Assembly: GCF_007290395.2 (NCBI RefSeq)
Contig: NZ_CP041656.2
Span: forward strand, 4,526,001 to 4,590,000
Length of the DNA: 64,000 bases
Source: Bradyrhizobium cosmicum
Lineage (GTDB): Bacteria; Pseudomonadota; Alphaproteobacteria; Rhizobiales; Xanthobacteraceae
Reading direction: 5' to 3'
Part shown: in pieces, positions 61,419 through 64,000 of the stretch
How positions within the stretch are numbered: the stretch's first letter is position 1
Layout of the letters: the number at the start of each line of letters is the position of its first letter
Made by a program: the position numbers and the translations under genes
The notes under the pieces: generated by a model
Databases searched by the model: none
Seen by the model: only the letters and a program-made list of their open reading frames with translations
Told to the model about the DNA's origin: nothing

Positions 61419-62620
61419 CTGAAACCTCTTCGAAGCCCGGCCAGACGGAAGTCTGGATCACCGGCATTGGACTTGCGACCTCGCTCGGCGAGGGCCTGGA
61501 CGCCAACTGGACCGCGCTCCAGGAGAAGCGCATCAATGTCGACGAGAAGGGCTTTGCGCCCTACATCGTGCATCCCCTGATGCCCGTCTCCTTCGACAGC
61601 CAGATCCCGAAGAAGGGCGACCAGCGCCAGATGGAAGCCTGGCAGCGCATCGGCACCTATGCCGCCGGCCTCGCGCTCGACTCTGCGGGGATCAAGGGCA
61701 ACAAGGACATTCTGTCGAAGATCGACATGGTGGTCGCCGCCGGCGGCGGCGAGCGCGATCTCAACGTCGACACCGGCGTGCTCACGGCGGAGGCCAAGGG
61801 TGCGAACGCGCCCGGCTTCCTGAACGAGCGGCTAATGAGCGATCTCAGGCCGACGCTGTTCCTGGCCCAGCTCTCCAATCTCCTCGCCGGCAACATCGCC
61901 ATCGTGCACGGTCTCGGCGGCACCTCGCGCACCTTCATGGGCGAAGAAGTCGCGGGCGCCGATGCCGCCCGCATCGCGCTGGCGCGCATCGCCTCGGGCG
62001 AGAGCGACATCGCGCTGATCGGCGGCTCGCATAACGGCGAGCGCAAGGACCTGATGGTCCTCTACGAATTCGGCGACTTCAATCTGAAGGACAAGTTTGC
62101 CCCCGTCTGGGCGCGCAAGGATCACGCCGGTTTCGCGCTCGGCTCGGCCGGTGCCTTCCTGGTGCTGGAATCGAAGGCGCACGCCGAGGCACGCGGCGCC
62201 AAGCCGTTTGCGAAGCTGTCGAGCGTCGTCGCTGATCTTGCCCGGCGCAAGCAGCCCGGCGACATGGCGGCAACGCTGGAGAAGCTTTGGGCCAAGCTGC
62301 CCAAGCGTGAGGGCAAGGGCGCGATCATCACCGGAGCGACCGGCGCGGAGCCGGCGACATCGGAAGAGCGCGGCTTCCTGAAGAGCCATGCCGAATTCCC
62401 AGTGCGCTCGACCGGTACGATGTTCGGCCACACCATGGAAACGCAATTCCCGCTTGGGCTCGCGCTCGCCGCCCTGTCGATCTCGCGCGGCGCGCTGTTC
62501 CCGCCGAACGATTCGACGGGGCTTGAGATTGAAATGCAGGGGACGCCCACCCAGATTGTGGTTGTGGGGGCCGGACACTGGCGCGGCGAAGGCATGGCGC
62601 TGGTCGAGGCGGTCGGCTGA
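61415..62620 (+). CDS. fabF2XL: Ketosynthase-like protein without catalytic Cys (FabF2XL)
   Basis: This 401-residue protein has the thiolase fold of beta-ketoacyl-ACP synthases. The nucleophile region reads HGLGGTSRTFMGEE near residue 170, with no Cys, and the first catalytic His is replaced in ITGATGAEPATSEE. The second His site GTMFGHTME is kept. A subunit of this sort resembles a chain-length factor and should work as a heterodimer with the next gene product. It overlaps fabZ by four bases. Confidence 0.85.
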   Translation: MTETSSKPGQTEVWITGIGLATSLGEGLDANWTALQEKRINVDEKGFAPYIVHPLMPVSFDSQIPKKGDQRQMEAWQRIGTYAAGLALDSAGIKGNKDILSKIDMVVAAGGGERDLNVDTGVLTAEAKGANAPGFLNERLMSDLRPTLFLAQLSNLLAGNIAIVHGLGGTSRTFMGEEVAGADAARIALARIASGESDIALIGGSHNGERKDLMVLYEFGDFNLKDKFAPVWARKDHAGFALGSAGAFLVLESKAHAEARGAKPFAKLSSVVADLARRKQPGDMAATLEKLWAKLPKREGKGAIITGATGAEPATSEERGFLKSHAEFPVRSTGTMFGHTMETQFPLGLALAALSISRGALFPPNDSTGLEIEMQGTPTQIVVVGAGHWRGEGMALVEAVG

Positions 62621-62671
62621 GGCGCGGCGCGTTTGGGCTGATGACGCTCTAGCTCTATCGGGGGATCGATT

Positions 62672-63949
62672 ATGACTGCACCACGCGACAAACTCGGGCG
62701 TCCCGTCGTCGTCGTCACCGGCATGGGCATCATGACTTCGCTCGGCGCCGGCAAGGCCGACAATTGGGCGAAGCTCGTCGCCGGCGAATCCGGCATCCGC
62801 ACCATCACGCGCTTTCCGGTCGACGGCCTCAAGACCACGATGGCCGGCACCGTGGATTTCGTCAGCGTCGATCCGTTCTCCTCCACCGGCCTGTCCGAGC
62901 GGATGGCCGAGCTCGTGACGCAGGAGGCGCTCGAGCAGGCCGGCATTGGCGCCAAGGCCGATTTCCCGGGTCCCCTCTTCCTCGCGGTTGCGCCGGTCGA
63001 GGTCGAATGGCCGCAGCGCCGCGAGCTCGGCCGCGCCGTCGGCTCGCCGGACTTCACCTATGACGATCTGCTGCGCATCTCGGGCGGCGGCAAGTACAGC
63101 GCTTATCACCACCGCTTCATGTTCGGCTCGGTGGCAGCCCACCTCGCCGAGACCTTCGGCACCAAGGGTTCGCCGATCTCGCTGTCGACGGCATGCGCCT
63201 CGGGCGCGACCTCGATCCAGCTCGGCGTCGAGGCGATCCGCCGCGGCGAGACCGATGCCGCGCTGTGCGTCGCGACCGACGGCACGGTGAACCCGGAAGC
63301 GCTGGTGCGCTTCTCGCTGCTCTCGGCGCTGTCGACCCAGAACGATCCGCCGCAGGCGGCCTCGCGCCCCTTCTCCAAGAACCGCGACGGCTTCGTCATG
63401 GCCGAAGGCGCCGGCGCTCTGGTGCTCGAGAGCTACGAAGCCGCCACCGCCCGCGGCGCGAAGATCCTCGGCGTGATCGCCGGCTGCGGCGAGCTGACCG
63501 ACTCCTTCCATCGCACCCGCTCCTCGCCCGACGGCAAGCCGATCATCGGCTGCATGAACAAGACGCTGGCCGATGCCGGCATGACGCCGGACCAGATCGA
63601 CCACATCAACGCGCACGGCACCGCGACGCCCGAGAACGACAAGATGGAGTACAACACGACATCCGCCGTGTTCGGCGATCTCATCTCGAAGATCCCGGTC
63701 ACGTCCAACAAGTCGATGGTCGGCCATACCATCTCGGCCGCCGGCGCGGTCGAGGCGATCTTCTCGCTGCTGACGCTCGAGCATCAGCGCATCCCGCCGA
63801 CGATCAACTACGAGACGCCGGATCCCACGATCTTGTTCGACGTCGTCGGCAACAAGGCGCGCGATGCCCGCGTCACCGCGGTGATGTCGAACTCGTTCGG
63901 CTTCGGCGGCCAGAACGCCTCGCTGATCCTGACCCGCGAACCGGTCTGA
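62672..63949 (+). CDS. fabF1XL: Beta-ketoacyl-ACP synthase (FabF1XL)
   Basis: This 425-residue ketosynthase has the full catalytic set: Cys 175 in STACASG, His 315 in INAHGTATPEND and His 352 in SMVGHTISAAGA. It would elongate the chain on AcpXL toward the C26-C28 length. GGGGGA precedes ATG 62672, 51 bases after FabF2XL. In Rhizobium the following genes encode a dehydrogenase and the LpxXL acyltransferase. Confidence 0.9.
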   Translation: MTAPRDKLGRPVVVVTGMGIMTSLGAGKADNWAKLVAGESGIRTITRFPVDGLKTTMAGTVDFVSVDPFSSTGLSERMAELVTQEALEQAGIGAKADFPGPLFLAVAPVEVEWPQRRELGRAVGSPDFTYDDLLRISGGGKYSAYHHRFMFGSVAAHLAETFGTKGSPISLSTACASGATSIQLGVEAIRRGETDAALCVATDGTVNPEALVRFSLLSALSTQNDPPQAASRPFSKNRDGFVMAEGAGALVLESYEAATARGAKILGVIAGCGELTDSFHRTRSSPDGKPIIGCMNKTLADAGMTPDQIDHINAHGTATPENDKMEYNTTSAVFGDLISKIPVTSNKSMVGHTISAAGAVEAIFSLLTLEHQRIPPTINYETPDPTILFDVVGNKARDARVTAVMSNSFGFGGQNASLILTREPV

Positions 63950-63960
63950 CCGGACGCGGC

Positions 63961-64000
63961 ATGGCGCTGATTCCTATCAGCACGAAGATTCGCGCGCGGA
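63961..64000 (+). CDS. Start of next gene in the acpXL operon (truncated)
   Basis: An ATG 11 bases after the FabF1XL stop opens a frame MALIPISTKIRAR that runs off the right edge. Position suggests a further gene of the very-long-chain fatty acid operon. The short visible part does not identify it. Confidence 0.4.
   Translation, partial: MALIPISTKIRAR

Noticed and set aside
1..64000. CRISPR arrays, tRNA/rRNA genes, transposases, integrases and attachment sites
   Set aside because: I read for regular spaced repeats, cloverleaf-like gene ends and transposase motifs and saw none. The dispersed palindromes are short intergenic repeats, not mobile elements with genes.

Overview
The window looks like chromosomal DNA of a Bradyrhizobium-type alphaproteobacterium. 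The evidence is high GC throughout, an AcpXL very-long-chain fatty acid locus for lipid A at the right end, several palindromic repeats of the kind scattered through Bradyrhizobium genomes, many solute-binding proteins and ABC transporters, and dense catabolic operons, each with its own MarR, TetR or GntR regulator. I saw no rRNA, tRNA, CRISPR array, insertion sequence or prophage gene.

Layout. 1-3.3 kb: a partial flavin monooxygenase divergent from an acyl-CoA ligase, then a GH172 (DUF2961) glycosidase. 3.4-6.1 kb: a tandemly duplicated pair, each made of an outer-membrane barrel gene plus a small protein with a porin signature. 6.7-7.9 kb: an acyl-CoA dehydrogenase. 8-11.5 kb: a MarR-controlled FUSC/DUF1656/HlyD efflux operon with a palindromic operator. 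11.8-21 kb: a lone amino-acid-type binding protein, then a GntR-centred cluster (ABC transporter, amidohydrolase, NTF2-like protein, two cytosine-deaminase-like hydrolases) whose two divergent promoters carry copies of TGCATGCA. 21.5-26.4 kb: a TetR-headed operon for the lower protocatechuate/gallate meta-cleavage pathway (LigI-, GalB- and LigK-like enzymes plus a 4,5-dihydroxyphthalate-decarboxylase-like protein), divergent from a Bug-type binding protein. A 39-base promoter/operator block in front of tetR recurs (35/39 identical) 21 kb away, in front of an extradiol dioxygenase at 46.4-47.3 kb. That ties a candidate ring-cleavage enzyme to this operon.

30.5-46.4 kb is an apparent nicotinate catabolic island. 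It has a NicAB-like molybdenum/cytochrome c nicotinate dehydrogenase, a 6-hydroxynicotinate-reductase-like iron-sulfur protein, an enamidase-like amidohydrolase, a ferredoxin-NADP reductase, a branched-chain-type ABC transporter and a MarR regulator. Related palindromes built around GTATAC or GTGTAC lie in both divergent promoters. The set suggests an aerobic hydroxylation step feeding the reductive branch better known from anaerobes. A PepSY membrane protein, a DUF763 protein and a few small proteins of unknown function lie between or inside these clusters.

47.7-51.4 kb is the most unusual locus. Three genes joined by ATGA overlaps encode a CHAT-fold protein lacking its catalytic cysteine, a transglutaminase-like cysteine hydrolase with an intact Cys-His-Asp set, and an alpha/beta-hydrolase. 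It may be an undescribed effector or defence module. An HExxH protein and a HerA-type ATPase follow. 54-60.4 kb carries an AhpD-like protein, a P-type cation ATPase coupled to a 55-residue membrane protein, a Crp/Fnr regulator, small proteins and a ParB-like protein. 60.6-64 kb holds acpXL, a fabZ-like dehydratase and two ketosynthases. One ketosynthase lacks the catalytic Cys and probably pairs with the other. The operon runs off the right edge.
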